Positions 24,375 through 32,750 of a DNA stretch of 64,000 nucleotides are shown piece after piece; the stretch's first letter is position 1; each line of letters opens with the position of its first letter. The stretch spans positions 62,001 to 126,000 of the forward strand of contig NZ_QEQF01000005.1 of assembly GCF_003253115.1 (NCBI RefSeq), written 5' to 3'. The notes below the pieces were generated by a model that did no database searches, had not been told where the DNA came from, and saw only the letters and a list, made by a program, of their open reading frames with translations. A program made the translations under genes and the position numbers. This stretch comes from Haemophilus_A paraphrohaemolyticus_A. GTDB taxonomy: Bacteria > Pseudomonadota > Gammaproteobacteria > Enterobacterales > Pasteurellaceae.

Positions 24375-24397
24375 TTGGCGGATACTATCCGCCAAAT
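24375..24397 (+). terminator. Terminator of the HAD phosphatase gene
   Basis: TTGGCGGAT and ATCCGCCAA form a 9 bp stem, 5 bp after the stop. The T-tail is poor (ATATAAAT). Confidence 0.6.
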
Positions 24398-24430
24398 ATA
24401 AATCGCAAATTATGCCAACAAATACACCGC

Positions 24431-24688
24431 TTAATACAGTTTCAATACCACTGTATTTTCCCGCATTTTCAATTCATCATTATTATTCATCAACACTTCG
24501 CCTTTCACGCTCAATTCAATTTTTTGCGCTTGGTTGCTCAAATTCGCTAACACGGTTAAAGTTTGCCCGTTCGCTTGTCGTCGATATACCCAAACGCTTT
24601 CGTGTGATGGGAGTAAATCAGTGTAGTTGCCCTCGGTTCAAATCGGCAATTCCTTGCGAAGTTTAATCAACGCTTGGTAAGATTCCCA
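24431..24688 (-). pseudogene. C-terminal scrap of an alpha-glucosidase (treC-like), with stop
   Basis: The reverse strand from 24688 reads WESYQALIKLRKELPI, a TGA stop at 24638-24640, then TEGNYTDLLPSHESVWVYRR and a C-terminal beta-domain ending VVLKLY. This is the end of a GH13 enzyme of the trehalose-6-phosphate hydrolase/oligo-1,6-glucosidase kind. The catalytic barrel is missing and the tail has an internal stop, so it is dead. The remaining part of 24371-24814 shows nothing else recognisable. Confidence 0.7.
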
Positions 24689-24814
24689 TCACGATGCCGA
24701 GATTTGCCATAAGAAAAACCTTCTGCTTAGTATAAAAAATAGGCTGTGGCGAATTATACGCTTTTATGGCTTGAAGTAGATCGGAGCGTTCCCAATTAAG
24801 GGGAGTTATTTAGA

Positions 24815-24836
24815 AAATGTGAAGTTGATCACAAAA
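24815..24836 (+). promoter_or_regulatory. CRP binding site upstream of hbpA
   Basis: TGTGA-AGTTGA-TCACA (24818-24833) is a perfect match to both half-sites of the CRP consensus, with A-rich flanks giving the full 22 bp form. It lies 114 bp upstream of the hbpA start, a distance suited to activation. Carbon-starvation control of the peptide/heme transporter lipoprotein is inferred. Confidence 0.75.
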
Positions 24837-24949
24837 TATCTTTGTTTTTCATATCATTTCGTTATAAAGACAATCAAATCATTCTTTACACACCTTAAGA
24901 TTACAGATACTCTCTCCTCAATTTTTCACTCATTAAATTTGAGGTCTTT

Positions 24950-26584
24950 ATGAAATTTACCAAATTAACCGCCATCTCTACCGCTTTAGTTGCTGCCTTT
25001 GCACTTGCGGCTTGTGATGATAAAAACGAAAATAAAACCACCATGAAGCCTGCTGCAGAAAAAACATTTGTGAACTGCGTGAGCCGTTCGCCACAATATT
25101 TCAGCCCAGCATTAGCGATGGATGGCATCTCTTACAATGCCAGCTCACAACAGGTTTACAACCGCTTAGTTGAGTTTAAACGCGGTTCAACCGAAATTGA
25201 GCCTGCTTTAGCAGAAAATTGGGAAATTTCAGATGATGGCTTAACTTATACTTTCCATTTACGTAAAGGCGTGAAATTCCACTCAAACAAAGAATTTACC
25301 CCTAGTCGTGAGTTGAATGCGGACGATGTAGTGTTCTCATTTAACCGCCAGCTTGATCCCAACCACCCATATCACAATGTATCGAAAGCAACTTATCCGT
25401 ACTTCAAAGCGATGAAATTCCCAACGCTGTTAAAAGCAGTTGAAAAAGTAGACGACAACACGGTGAAATTTACACTAAACAAGCCAGATTCAACCTTCCT
25501 TTCAAGCTTAGGGATGGATTTTACCTCCATCTATTCAGCTGAATATGCCGATGCTATGTTGAAAGCGGGCAAACCTGAAACCGTAGATACCACGCCAATC
25601 GGCACAGGACCATTTGCGTTTACAGGTTATGTGTTAGATCAAGCAAGTCGCTATATCGCATTTAAAGATTATTGGAATGGCAAGGCAGATTTCGACCGCT
25701 TGATCTTTGAAATCGTGCCAGATGCGACCACGCGTTATGCGAAATTGCAAGCAGGACAGTGCGATTTTATCGATTTCCCGAATGCAACCGACATCGAAAA
25801 AATGAAAACCGATCCGAAAGTGAACTTGCTTTCAAACCCAGGTTTAAATATCGCTTATGTTGCTTTCAACACGGAAAAAGCCCCATTTGATAATGTAAAA
25901 GTGCGTCAAGCCTTGAACCTTGCAGTCGATAAAAAAGCGATTATTGATGTGGTTTATCAAGGTGCGGGCGTGGCTGCGAAAAGTCCATTACCGCCAACAA
26001 TTTGGGGCTATAATGCAAGTTTACCTGAGTCTGAGCAAAATATCGAAAAAGCGAAACAGCTTTTAGCCGAAGCGGGTTATCCAAACGGTTTTGAAACCGA
26101 GCTTTGGGTACAGCCTGTAGTGCGTGCATCTAACCCAAATCCACGCCGTATGTCAGAAATTATTCAAGCAGACTGGGAAAAAATTGGCGTAAAAGCGAAA
26201 TTAGTGACCTACGAATGGGGGGACTACATTAAACGTACTAAAGCAGGCGAATTAACGGCAGGGACTTACGGCTGGTCTGGCGATAATGGCGATCCTGATA
26301 ACTTCTTATCGCCTTTATTTGGTTCATCAAACATAGGCAACAGCAACTACGCACGTTTTAATAGCCCAGAGTTAGATGCTTTATTAGATAAAGCGATAGG
26401 TTTATCGGACAAAGGCGAGCGTACCAAACTTTACGAACAAGCTCAGGTGCTTTTAAACGAGCAAGCACCGTGGATTAACGTGGCTCACTCGATTAACTTT
26501 GCCCCAACCAGCAAACGCGTGCAAGGTTACAAACAAAGCCCATTTGGTTACACTTACTTATATGGAACCAAATTGGTGGATTAA
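24950..26584 (+). CDS. hbpA: Heme/peptide-binding lipoprotein (HbpA/DppA-like ABC solute-binding protein)
   Basis: A 544 aa family 5 extracellular solute-binding lipoprotein. The signal peptide ends in the lipobox ALAAC (Cys at about residue 22). The body is continuous with DppA/OppA-type proteins: NRLVEFKRGSTEIEPALAEN, GLTYTFHLRKGVKFH, IGTGPFAFTGY and FNTEKAPFDNVKVRQALN. It is especially like Haemophilus HbpA, which binds heme and glutathione, but DppA-type dipeptide binding cannot be excluded. No permease genes are adjacent, so it probably works with a dppBCDF transporter elsewhere. A perfect CRP site is upstream. Its last 393 bp recur at 30436-30828. Confidence 0.87.
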   Translation: MKFTKLTAISTALVAAFALAACDDKNENKTTMKPAAEKTFVNCVSRSPQYFSPALAMDGISYNASSQQVYNRLVEFKRGSTEIEPALAENWEISDDGLTYTFHLRKGVKFHSNKEFTPSRELNADDVVFSFNRQLDPNHPYHNVSKATYPYFKAMKFPTLLKAVEKVDDNTVKFTLNKPDSTFLSSLGMDFTSIYSAEYADAMLKAGKPETVDTTPIGTGPFAFTGYVLDQASRYIAFKDYWNGKADFDRLIFEIVPDATTRYAKLQAGQCDFIDFPNATDIEKMKTDPKVNLLSNPGLNIAYVAFNTEKAPFDNVKVRQALNLAVDKKAIIDVVYQGAGVAAKSPLPPTIWGYNASLPESEQNIEKAKQLLAEAGYPNGFETELWVQPVVRASNPNPRRMSEIIQADWEKIGVKAKLVTYEWGDYIKRTKAGELTAGTYGWSGDNGDPDNFLSPLFGSSNIGNSNYARFNSPELDALLDKAIGLSDKGERTKLYEQAQVLLNEQAPWINVAHSINFAPTSKRVQGYKQSPFGYTYLYGTKLVD

Positions 26585-26595
26585 TTTGAAGATTG

Positions 26596-26625
26596 GGCAT
26601 ATTCATCAAAGTGAATATGCCTTCA
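26596..26625 (+). terminator. Terminator of hbpA
   Basis: GGCATATTCA and TGAATATGCC form a 10 bp stem with a short loop, 11 bp after the stop. The tail CTTCATTT is only moderately T-rich. Confidence 0.65.
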
Positions 26626-26696
26626 TTTCGTCTATGACATCAGCTAATAAAATCACATTTTAATTCGAATTGATAAATTAAATATCATATCTATTA

Positions 26697-27464
26697 TTAC
26701 TTCAACATAAACATCGGCGTACTACTCACCGGATCGCGGTGAATTTCTACGTCTAAGTCAAACACCTGTTTGAGGAGTTCTACGCTCATCACTTCATCAG
26801 GGGAACCTTGTGCCATCAGGTTACCGTCCTTGAAAATTATGAGGTGATCGCAATAGCGGCAGGCTTGGTTGAGATCGTGCAACACGGTGATCACGGTTTT
26901 GCCGTTTTGTTGCATTTGACGCATCATCGCCATCAAATCCGCTTGGCGGTTGAGGTCGAGATAGGTTGTCGGTTCATCCAGCAACACAATTTCCGCATCT
27001 TGTGCCAAGGTCATTGCCAAGAACACCCGTTGCTGTTGCCCTCCTGAAAGGTCGGAAACCAATTTGTCGGCAAGCTCAGTGGTGCGGGTTTGTTGCATCG
27101 CCCAATTTACTAAATCTTCATCTTTTTGGCTGAGTTTGCCCCACAAATTAAGATAAGGCGAACGCCCGTAAGCCACCAATTCGCGTACGCTAATGCCTTC
27201 AGGCACCAAATGCTGCTGCGGTAGAAAAGCAAGCGATTTTGCATATTCTTTCGGAGTTTTTTGCCAAATATCATAGCCTTGATAAGTAATGATGCCTTGT
27301 TTTGGTTTGAGCAAACGTGCTACCGCTTTTAGTGTGGTTGATTTACCGCAGCCGTTTGGACCGAGAAGCCCAATCACTTTATTTTTCGGGAAGCTGAGCG
27401 ACAAATTATGCACAATCGGGCAGTCTCCATAGGCAAGTTGTAAATTTTTAATCTCAATTGTCAT
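26697..27464 (-). CDS. fecE: Iron(III)-siderophore ABC transporter ATPase (FecE/FhuC-like)
   Basis: A 255 aa ABC ATPase. Walker A is GPNGCGKSTTLK, the signature LSGGQQQRVFLAMTLA, Walker B IVLLDEPTTYLDL, and the H-loop VLHDLNQA. These, and the order binding protein-permease-permease-ATPase, are those of FecBCDE/FhuCDB type importers. It is the last gene of a four-gene operon, and its start overlaps the preceding permease stop by one base (TAATG). It powers import of a ferric siderophore or citrate complex. The chelate is not determined by sequence. Confidence 0.9.
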   Translation of the reverse strand: MTIEIKNLQLAYGDCPIVHNLSLSFPKNKVIGLLGPNGCGKSTTLKAVARLLKPKQGIITYQGYDIWQKTPKEYAKSLAFLPQQHLVPEGISVRELVAYGRSPYLNLWGKLSQKDEDLVNWAMQQTRTTELADKLVSDLSGGQQQRVFLAMTLAQDAEIVLLDEPTTYLDLNRQADLMAMMRQMQQNGKTVITVLHDLNQACRYCDHLIIFKDGNLMAQGSPDEVMSVELLKQVFDLDVEIHRDPVSSTPMFMLK

Positions 27465-28444
27465 TATTTGGTTCTCATCAATAAATAGAAGAAATACGGT
27501 GCACCGATAATGGCGGTGAGAACGCCCGCAGGTAGTTCGGTAGGTGGCGTGATTACGCGTGCCAAAATATCCGAAACTTGCAATAAAATTGCTCCAATAA
27601 AGAGTGCAGCGGGCAATAAATTACGGTGACGACCGCCTACTAAACGGCGTGCCAAGTGCGGGGCGACTAAGCCTAAAAAGGCAATCGAACCGCAAATTGC
27701 CACGGCAGTGGTGGAAAGGGCAACGGCGAGAACCAGCACGATAATTTGCACTTTATTCACGCCCACGCCCAAGGTGGAGGCTTTATTTTCGCCTAAGCCG
27801 AGGGTGTCTAAATCACGACATAAGAAAAACGCCATCGGCAATAGCACCAGCAACCACGGCAACACTACATTAGCATACGCCCAGCTTCTGCCCCACAGGC
27901 TGCCGGTGAGCCATAACATCGCAGTGTTGATTTCCACAGGATTGGTGAGCATTAAATAATGGCTGATTGCCGCCCACAGGGCAGAGATCGCCACGCCGAT
28001 AATTGCCATTTTAATCGGGCGAAATCGAAAACCGCAGACAACCCATAACAACACAAAAGACAAGGCTCCGCCTACAAAGGCGAATACGGGAACCCAATAA
28101 AAGGCAAGGTTTGGCAAGAAAATCAGAGCCGACACGGCAACCAAGCCTGCTGCGTTGTTAATTCCCAAAATATCAGGTGAAGCCAGCGGGTTACGTACCA
28201 CACTTTGCACTAATACGCCTGACATTGCCAGGGCGCCGCCAATCACAATCGCGAGCAAGGCACGTGGCAGACGGTATTCCATCAGGGTGAAATAGTTTTT
28301 ATCGTTCGGGTGGAAGGCGGCTTGAATTTCCGCAAAAGAGAGCGTATAAGCCCCTGCTTGAAGGCTGAACACAAACAGACCCGCCACCATCAACAACGCG
28401 ATGCCATAAAACAGGAGAATTTTTCCATTCGATAAGCGGTGCAT
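27464..28444 (-). CDS. fecD: Iron(III)-siderophore ABC transporter permease (FecD-like)
   Basis: A 326 aa inner-membrane FecCD-family permease with about nine to ten hydrophobic segments. Family motifs include YRLPRALLAIVIGGALAMSG, VVRNPLASPDILGINNAAGL and the EAA-like cytoplasmic loop near GLVAPHLARRLVG. It is the third gene of the operon and is translationally coupled at both ends by TAATG overlaps. It should pair with the upstream FecC-like permease as a heterodimer. Confidence 0.9.
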   Translation of the reverse strand: MHRLSNGKILLFYGIALLMVAGLFVFSLQAGAYTLSFAEIQAAFHPNDKNYFTLMEYRLPRALLAIVIGGALAMSGVLVQSVVRNPLASPDILGINNAAGLVAVSALIFLPNLAFYWVPVFAFVGGALSFVLLWVVCGFRFRPIKMAIIGVAISALWAAISHYLMLTNPVEINTAMLWLTGSLWGRSWAYANVVLPWLLVLLPMAFFLCRDLDTLGLGENKASTLGVGVNKVQIIVLVLAVALSTTAVAICGSIAFLGLVAPHLARRLVGGRHRNLLPAALFIGAILLQVSDILARVITPPTELPAGVLTAIIGAPYFFYLLMRTK

Positions 28445-29433
28445 TATTTTCTCCCTCTTGCAAATAATACAAACACAGGTGCACCCACTAGGGCAAGCAC
28501 TGCCCCCGCAGGGACTTCACTCGGAAAATTGACCGCTCTTGCAATCAGATCCGCAGCGAGCATCAAAATCGCCCCAAGTAACATCGCCATCGGCAAGGCT
28601 TTGCGTAAGTCGTAACCCACCCAATAACGTGCCAAATGTGGCACGAGCAAGCCGATAAAGGCAATCGGACCCGCTACACTCACGGCTGCACCGACAATCA
28701 GCAACGCCATAATGTTGGCATACCAACGCAGGCGGAGTAGATTCACTCCTAAAGAGCGGGCGGATTCATCGCTTAAACTTAACAGATTGAGCTGCCCAGC
28801 AAACACAAGGCTGAAAAGTGCGGTCAAAATCAAGAATGGATAGAGAATTTGCCATTCCCCCCAACGAGCGTGGGAAATGCCCCCGGCCAGCCAGCTCATA
28901 ATGCCGAAGGCGTGATCTTCCGCCACAATTAGCGTGAGTTTGGTCAATGCGGCACATAATAGCGAAACTGCAATCCCTGCTAAAATCATGCGGCTGCGGT
29001 CGCCTTGGTTGTCTCGCCAACCGTTACTGATTAACATCACTGTCAGCCAGCTTAAGCCACCGCCAAGTGCCGCAACAAAGGCAATGCTATAACCTTTCGC
29101 CAAGGCAGGGCTGATGGTTGTGACCAACACCATCGCCAACGCTGCCCCTGAGTTCACACTCAGTAAAGAAGGCGAAGCCAATGGATTGCGAGTGATGGTT
29201 TGCAACAACGCACCCGCCACAGCAAGGGTTGCCCCCAACGCTATTCCAACCAAGGCTCGCGGGAAGCGTAAATCTACCACCGTGATTTTCGCCAGCTCAT
29301 CGCCATCAGGCAGGAAGGCCTGTAGGGCTGCAAGCGGTTGAATTTCGATAGGATAATACAAAAACAGGCTTCCCCACAGTAGGGAAGCCAATAATAGAAG
29401 GGGCAACGCCCAACGGAAAGTTGTGCACCACAT
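28444..29433 (-). CDS. fecC: Iron(III)-siderophore ABC transporter permease (FecC-like)
   Basis: A 329 aa FecCD-family permease. Motifs VDLRFPRALVGIALGATLAV, TITRNPLASPSLLSVNSGAA and GLLVPHLARYWVG parallel those of its partner. Multiple hydrophobic segments span the inner membrane. It starts on the last base of the binding-protein stop codon and ends on the first base of the next permease, so the operon is tightly coupled. Confidence 0.9.
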   Translation of the reverse strand: MWCTTFRWALPLLLLASLLWGSLFLYYPIEIQPLAALQAFLPDGDELAKITVVDLRFPRALVGIALGATLAVAGALLQTITRNPLASPSLLSVNSGAALAMVLVTTISPALAKGYSIAFVAALGGGLSWLTVMLISNGWRDNQGDRSRMILAGIAVSLLCAALTKLTLIVAEDHAFGIMSWLAGGISHARWGEWQILYPFLILTALFSLVFAGQLNLLSLSDESARSLGVNLLRLRWYANIMALLIVGAAVSVAGPIAFIGLLVPHLARYWVGYDLRKALPMAMLLGAILMLAADLIARAVNFPSEVPAGAVLALVGAPVFVLFARGRK

Positions 29434-30326
29434 TATTTTTGATTCACAAATTGTTCAACTTGTTGTGCCATAATTTTACTTGCTTCAATACCGCGACCGC
29501 GTGCCCAAACGTATTGATCCACAGGGTAAACGTGGTTCGCTTTCACCGCAGGAATGGCTTTCCAAAGCGACTCTGCTTCCCATTTGCGGGCGATACTTTC
29601 ATCACGATAGTGAGAAATAAACAACCATTTCGGCTGTAAAGTTACGAGTTGCTCAAGGTTGATTTCCACCAAGGCTTTATCATTGTTTGGCAATGCCGCA
29701 GGTTTAAAACCAAGCTCTGCCAAGAAAGTTGGCACATAAGCAGTATTATTTTGGAAGGTGAATTTATCTTCGCGAGACGTGCCGTAAATCACGCTATCGC
29801 TGTTTACTTTAATGTTGGCTTTTACTTTTGCGATAAAAGCGTTATGTTCCGCAATTTTTGCTTTCATTTCTGCACTTTTGCCAACCACATCACCGATTTT
29901 CTGAGCGGTTTGTAGGTTGTCTTGATAGCTCTCGTGGCGAGAATCAAACATCATCGTTGGTGCGATTTTTTTCAATTCTTCATACACGGCGGTGTGGCGA
30001 GAAGGATCCGCAATAATTAAATCAGGTTTAAGAGATGCAATCACTTCAAGGCTCGGCTGTGAACGGCTACCGACTGATTGCCACGGCTGAATTTTTTCAC
30101 GCACTTCTTTTAAAATGCGGTTCATATCATTGTCATCCGCTACACCTACAGGGCTTACGCCTACTTGTGCTAAGGCATCCACAAACGAATACTCCAATGC
30201 AACCACACGCGTTGGGGTTTTATTAATTGTAAATTCCCCTTTCTCATCCATTACCGTGACCGCCTGTGCAACAGATGCACCGAATAAACAAAGGGAAGCT
30301 AAAATGGCTTTAGTGGTTTTTTTCAT
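29433..30326 (-). CDS. fecB: Iron(III)-siderophore periplasmic binding protein (FecB-like)
   Basis: A 297 aa secreted class III solute-binding protein. The signal peptide MKKTTKAILASLCLFGASVAQA ends in AQA with no lipobox. The mature chain has the family layout: TPTRVVALEYSFVDALAQVG, then LEVIASLKPDLIIADPSRH, and a late YVWARGRGIEASKI. This is the FecB/FatB type. It is the first gene of the fecBCDE-like operon, with a Fur-like box about 50-65 bp upstream. The whole operon lies between two copies of the hbpA 3' end. Confidence 0.88.
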   Translation of the reverse strand: MKKTTKAILASLCLFGASVAQAVTVMDEKGEFTINKTPTRVVALEYSFVDALAQVGVSPVGVADDNDMNRILKEVREKIQPWQSVGSRSQPSLEVIASLKPDLIIADPSRHTAVYEELKKIAPTMMFDSRHESYQDNLQTAQKIGDVVGKSAEMKAKIAEHNAFIAKVKANIKVNSDSVIYGTSREDKFTFQNNTAYVPTFLAELGFKPAALPNNDKALVEINLEQLVTLQPKWLFISHYRDESIARKWEAESLWKAIPAVKANHVYPVDQYVWARGRGIEASKIMAQQVEQFVNQK

Positions 30327-30372
30327 ACATACTCCTGTTTAACGAAAACGTTTGTATTATACGGAAATTTTA

Positions 30373-30391
30373 GAAAATGAGAATAGTTCTT
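30373..30391 (-). promoter_or_regulatory. Candidate Fur box upstream of the fecBCDE-like operon
   Basis: GAAAATGAGAATAGTTCTT matches the 19 bp Fur consensus GATAATGATAATCATTATC at 13 positions, 47 bp upstream of the fecB start. Iron control of such operons by Fur is well established. The match is moderate. Confidence 0.5.
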
Positions 30392-30435
30392 TTTTGTTAA
30401 TTGTATCTGGGCAGAAGTAAATGAAAAAGTATATG

Positions 30436-30828
30436 AAAGCGAAATTAGTGACCTACGAATGAGGGGACTACATTAAACGTACTAAAGCAGGTGAATTAAC
30501 GGCAGGGACTTACGGCTGGTCTGGCGATAATGGCGATCCTGATAACTTCTTATCGCCGTTATTTGGTTCATCAAACATAGGCAACAGCAACTACGCACGT
30601 TTTAATAGCCCAGAGTTAGATGCTTTATTAGATAAAGCGATTGGTTTATCGGACAAAGGCGAGCGTACCAAACTTTACGAACAAGCACAGGTACTTTTAA
30701 ATGAGCAAGCGCCGTGGATTAACGTGGCTCACTCGATTAACTTTGCCCCAACTAGCAAACGTGTGCAAGGTTACAAACAAAGTCCATTTGGTTACACGTA
30801 CTTATATGGAACGAAGTTGGTGGATTAA
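30436..30828 (+). pseudogene. Truncated second copy of the hbpA 3' end
   Basis: About 393 bp nearly identical to 26192-26584, constant offset 4244 bp, with only a few mostly silent differences. It begins abruptly in the codons for VKAKLVTYEW and runs to the hbpA stop (LVD). The tryptophan codon TGG of TYEWG is TGA here (30460-30462), and there is no start or promoter, so it is not a gene. It lies in direct orientation to hbpA on the other side of the fec operon. The remainder of 30327-30911 holds the fec promoter and a terminator. Confidence 0.95.
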
Positions 30829-30843
30829 TTAGCTTTAATAAAA

Positions 30844-30893
30844 AACGGCATATTATAAAATTTGCTCTGCATCCCAAAATTTAATATGCCGTT
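30844..30893. terminator. Terminator after the hbpA fragment
   Basis: AACGGCATATTA and TAATATGCCGTT form a 12 bp stem with a 26 nt loop, followed by GTTATAT. It may end transcription of the convergent lipoprotein gene as well. Confidence 0.55.
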
Positions 30894-30911
30894 GTTATAT
30901 ATTCATTTCTA

Positions 30912-31454
30912 TTAAAGTATCTTTTTACAAATTCCAGTTCTTGTCATTTCAGGTAATTTTTGCGTAATTACAAAACTTTGATCAGTAAAATCACTCACCA
31001 CAAGTGAAACAGATTTTGCATTTGATTTGTTCATTTGAGCAGAAAGCCCATCAAAAGTTGCATTCTCTTCTGCATTCAGATTCTTATCTGTTTTAATTTT
31101 CTTCAACATATCAAAAGTATGCGCTCGTGTGAAATTACTTTTGCTGAATTGATAAGTCAGAATATCATTTGCAAAAGCCCAAGTGCCAATACGTTCTAAT
31201 TGATATTGAAATAGAGGATCCTCTTTTGGAATAGTGAATGTTCCGACATAGTCCGCATAACCATCTTTCGCTAGTTTTACCGTATTTGACGAACCAATAT
31301 TGCCACCATTCATTTCACACGCCCATTTCCCGACAAAATAGTGGCGTGAAACAGAAGAGTTTTCTGATGGCGCCGATTTACCTCCTGCGGTAAAAATATT
31401 GTTAGTGCAAGCGGTTAAAAAAAGTGAAAAAATTACCGATAAACGTTTTAGCAT
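30912..31454 (-). CDS. Uncharacterised lipoprotein
   Basis: A 180 aa protein with a lipoprotein signal (MLKRLSVIFSLFLTAC), so it is lipid-anchored in the envelope. I do not recognise the mature domain. It has a small beta-rich segment (YFVGKWACEMNGG, then GYADYVGTFTIP and ERIGTWAFANDILTYQF), reminiscent of lipocalin-like or META-type stress lipoproteins, then a helical stretch and a final Cys near the C-terminus. An uptake-signal-like word encodes its lipobox. It is monocistronic, downstream of and on the same strand as prfA. Confidence 0.75.
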   Translation of the reverse strand: MLKRLSVIFSLFLTACTNNIFTAGGKSAPSENSSVSRHYFVGKWACEMNGGNIGSSNTVKLAKDGYADYVGTFTIPKEDPLFQYQLERIGTWAFANDILTYQFSKSNFTRAHTFDMLKKIKTDKNLNAEENATFDGLSAQMNKSNAKSVSLVVSDFTDQSFVITQKLPEMTRTGICKKIL

Positions 31455-31501
31455 TTTGATTTCCTTAAAATTTTATGCCCTCTAAATGAGGGCAAATTTC
31501 A

Positions 31502-32584
31502 TTATGCATTTTCAGATAACGCAGCTAATTGGTCAGCTTGATATTCGGTAATGATTGGTTGAATCAACTCATCAATTTTGCCGTTCATCACTTCATCTAA
31601 GCGGTAAACAGTAAGGTTGATCCGGTGATCCGTTACACGACCTTGCGGGTAGTTATAAGTACGGATTTTATCTGAACGGTCGCCCGAACCAAGTAAGTTA
31701 CGTCGGGTGTCCGCTTGCTCTGCCGCTTGGCGTTCTTGTTCTACTTGTACAATGCGTGAAGCCAATACCGCCAATGCTTTTGCTTTATTTTTGTGTTGTG
31801 AGCGTTCATCTTGACATTCCACTACAATCCCTGTTGGAAGGTGGGTAATACGCACTGCAGAATCGGTGGTATTAACGTGCTGACCACCCGCACCTGATGA
31901 GCGGTAAGTATCAATACGCAAATCTGCAGGATTGATTTCTGGCATTTCCGATTCTGGTAATTCTGGCATCACCGCCACAGTACAAGCTGAGGTATGAATA
32001 CGTCCTTGCGATTCGGTTTTTGGTACGCGTTGTACGCGGTGACCACCTGATTCAAATTTAAGCTGACCATACACGCCTTCGCCTGAAATTTTCACGATGA
32101 TCTCTTTGTATCCGCCCTGCTCGCTTTCATTAGCAGAAAGCTCTTCGATACGCCAGCGTTTGCTTTCACAATAACGGCTATACATACGATATAAATCACC
32201 TGCGAAAATACCCGCCTCATCACCGCCCGTTCCTGCACGGATTTCTAAGAAGGCGTTGTATTCATCGTTCGGATCTTTTGGCAGTAAGAGAATTTGCAAG
32301 TGTTGCTCAAGCTGCTCGATCTCTGTTTTATTTTCGGCGATCTCTTCTTCGGCAATTTCTTTCATATCAGGATCGTCTAAGAGGATTTGTGCATCTTCAA
32401 TATCGTTGTTGAGCTTTTTCCAGCGATTGAAGGTGCTAACCACCTCTTCTAATTGAGAATATTCTTTAGAATAAGCACGGAATTTGTCTTGATCTGAAAT
32501 CACAGAAGCATCGCCTAACAATGCCTGCAACTCTTCGTGGCGTTCACTTAAACTTTCTAACTTGCTAATGATCGATTCTTTCAT
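31502..32584 (-). CDS. prfA: Peptide chain release factor 1
   Basis: A 360 aa class I release factor that reads UAA and UAG stop codons. The GGQ peptidyl-hydrolysis motif is in SSGAGGQHVNTTDSAVR, and the stop-codon recognition loop appears as QGRIHTSACTVAVMPE near residue 190. The N-terminal coiled coil (LESLSERHEELQALLGD) is intact. It is divergent from dnaA. In many Gammaproteobacteria prfA follows hemA and is followed by prmC, but neither gene is adjacent here, so the locus is rearranged. Confidence 0.97.
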   Translation of the reverse strand: MKESIISKLESLSERHEELQALLGDASVISDQDKFRAYSKEYSQLEEVVSTFNRWKKLNNDIEDAQILLDDPDMKEIAEEEIAENKTEIEQLEQHLQILLLPKDPNDEYNAFLEIRAGTGGDEAGIFAGDLYRMYSRYCESKRWRIEELSANESEQGGYKEIIVKISGEGVYGQLKFESGGHRVQRVPKTESQGRIHTSACTVAVMPELPESEMPEINPADLRIDTYRSSGAGGQHVNTTDSAVRITHLPTGIVVECQDERSQHKNKAKALAVLASRIVQVEQERQAAEQADTRRNLLGSGDRSDKIRTYNYPQGRVTDHRINLTVYRLDEVMNGKIDELIQPIITEYQADQLAALSENA

Positions 32585-32657
32585 TGTTCTCTTTTAATGT
32601 AATGGATGTAAATGAAGCGAATTATAGCGGAAATTTCCGCAAATTGCTTGAAGAAAA

Positions 32658-32750
32658 ACAAGCGGTGATTTTTTCTGAAAAATTTGCAAGATTTCCACAA
32701 GATTTTAAGGTATTATAGATAACCTTTTTCACAAGTTTTTGGAGTAAATC
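32658..32750 (+). promoter_or_regulatory. dnaA promoter region with DnaA-box-like words
   Basis: TTTTTCACA (32725-32733) fits the DnaA-box pattern TTWTNCACA, and ATTTCCACA (32691-32699) misses by one base, consistent with autoregulation of dnaA. An uptake signal ACAAGCGGT lies at 32658-32666. There is no dense array of boxes or AT-rich 13-mers to call an origin here. Confidence 0.4.

Noticed and set aside
30421..30828. A second hbpA-type gene starting at ATG 30421 or 30433
   Set aside because: It has an in-frame TGA at 30460-30462, no signal sequence and covers only the last quarter of hbpA.
32585..32750. Replication origin next to dnaA
   Set aside because: Only one consensus-like and one near DnaA box, and no AT-rich 13-mers. 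In Haemophilus and Pasteurella the origin lies elsewhere, near mnmG.
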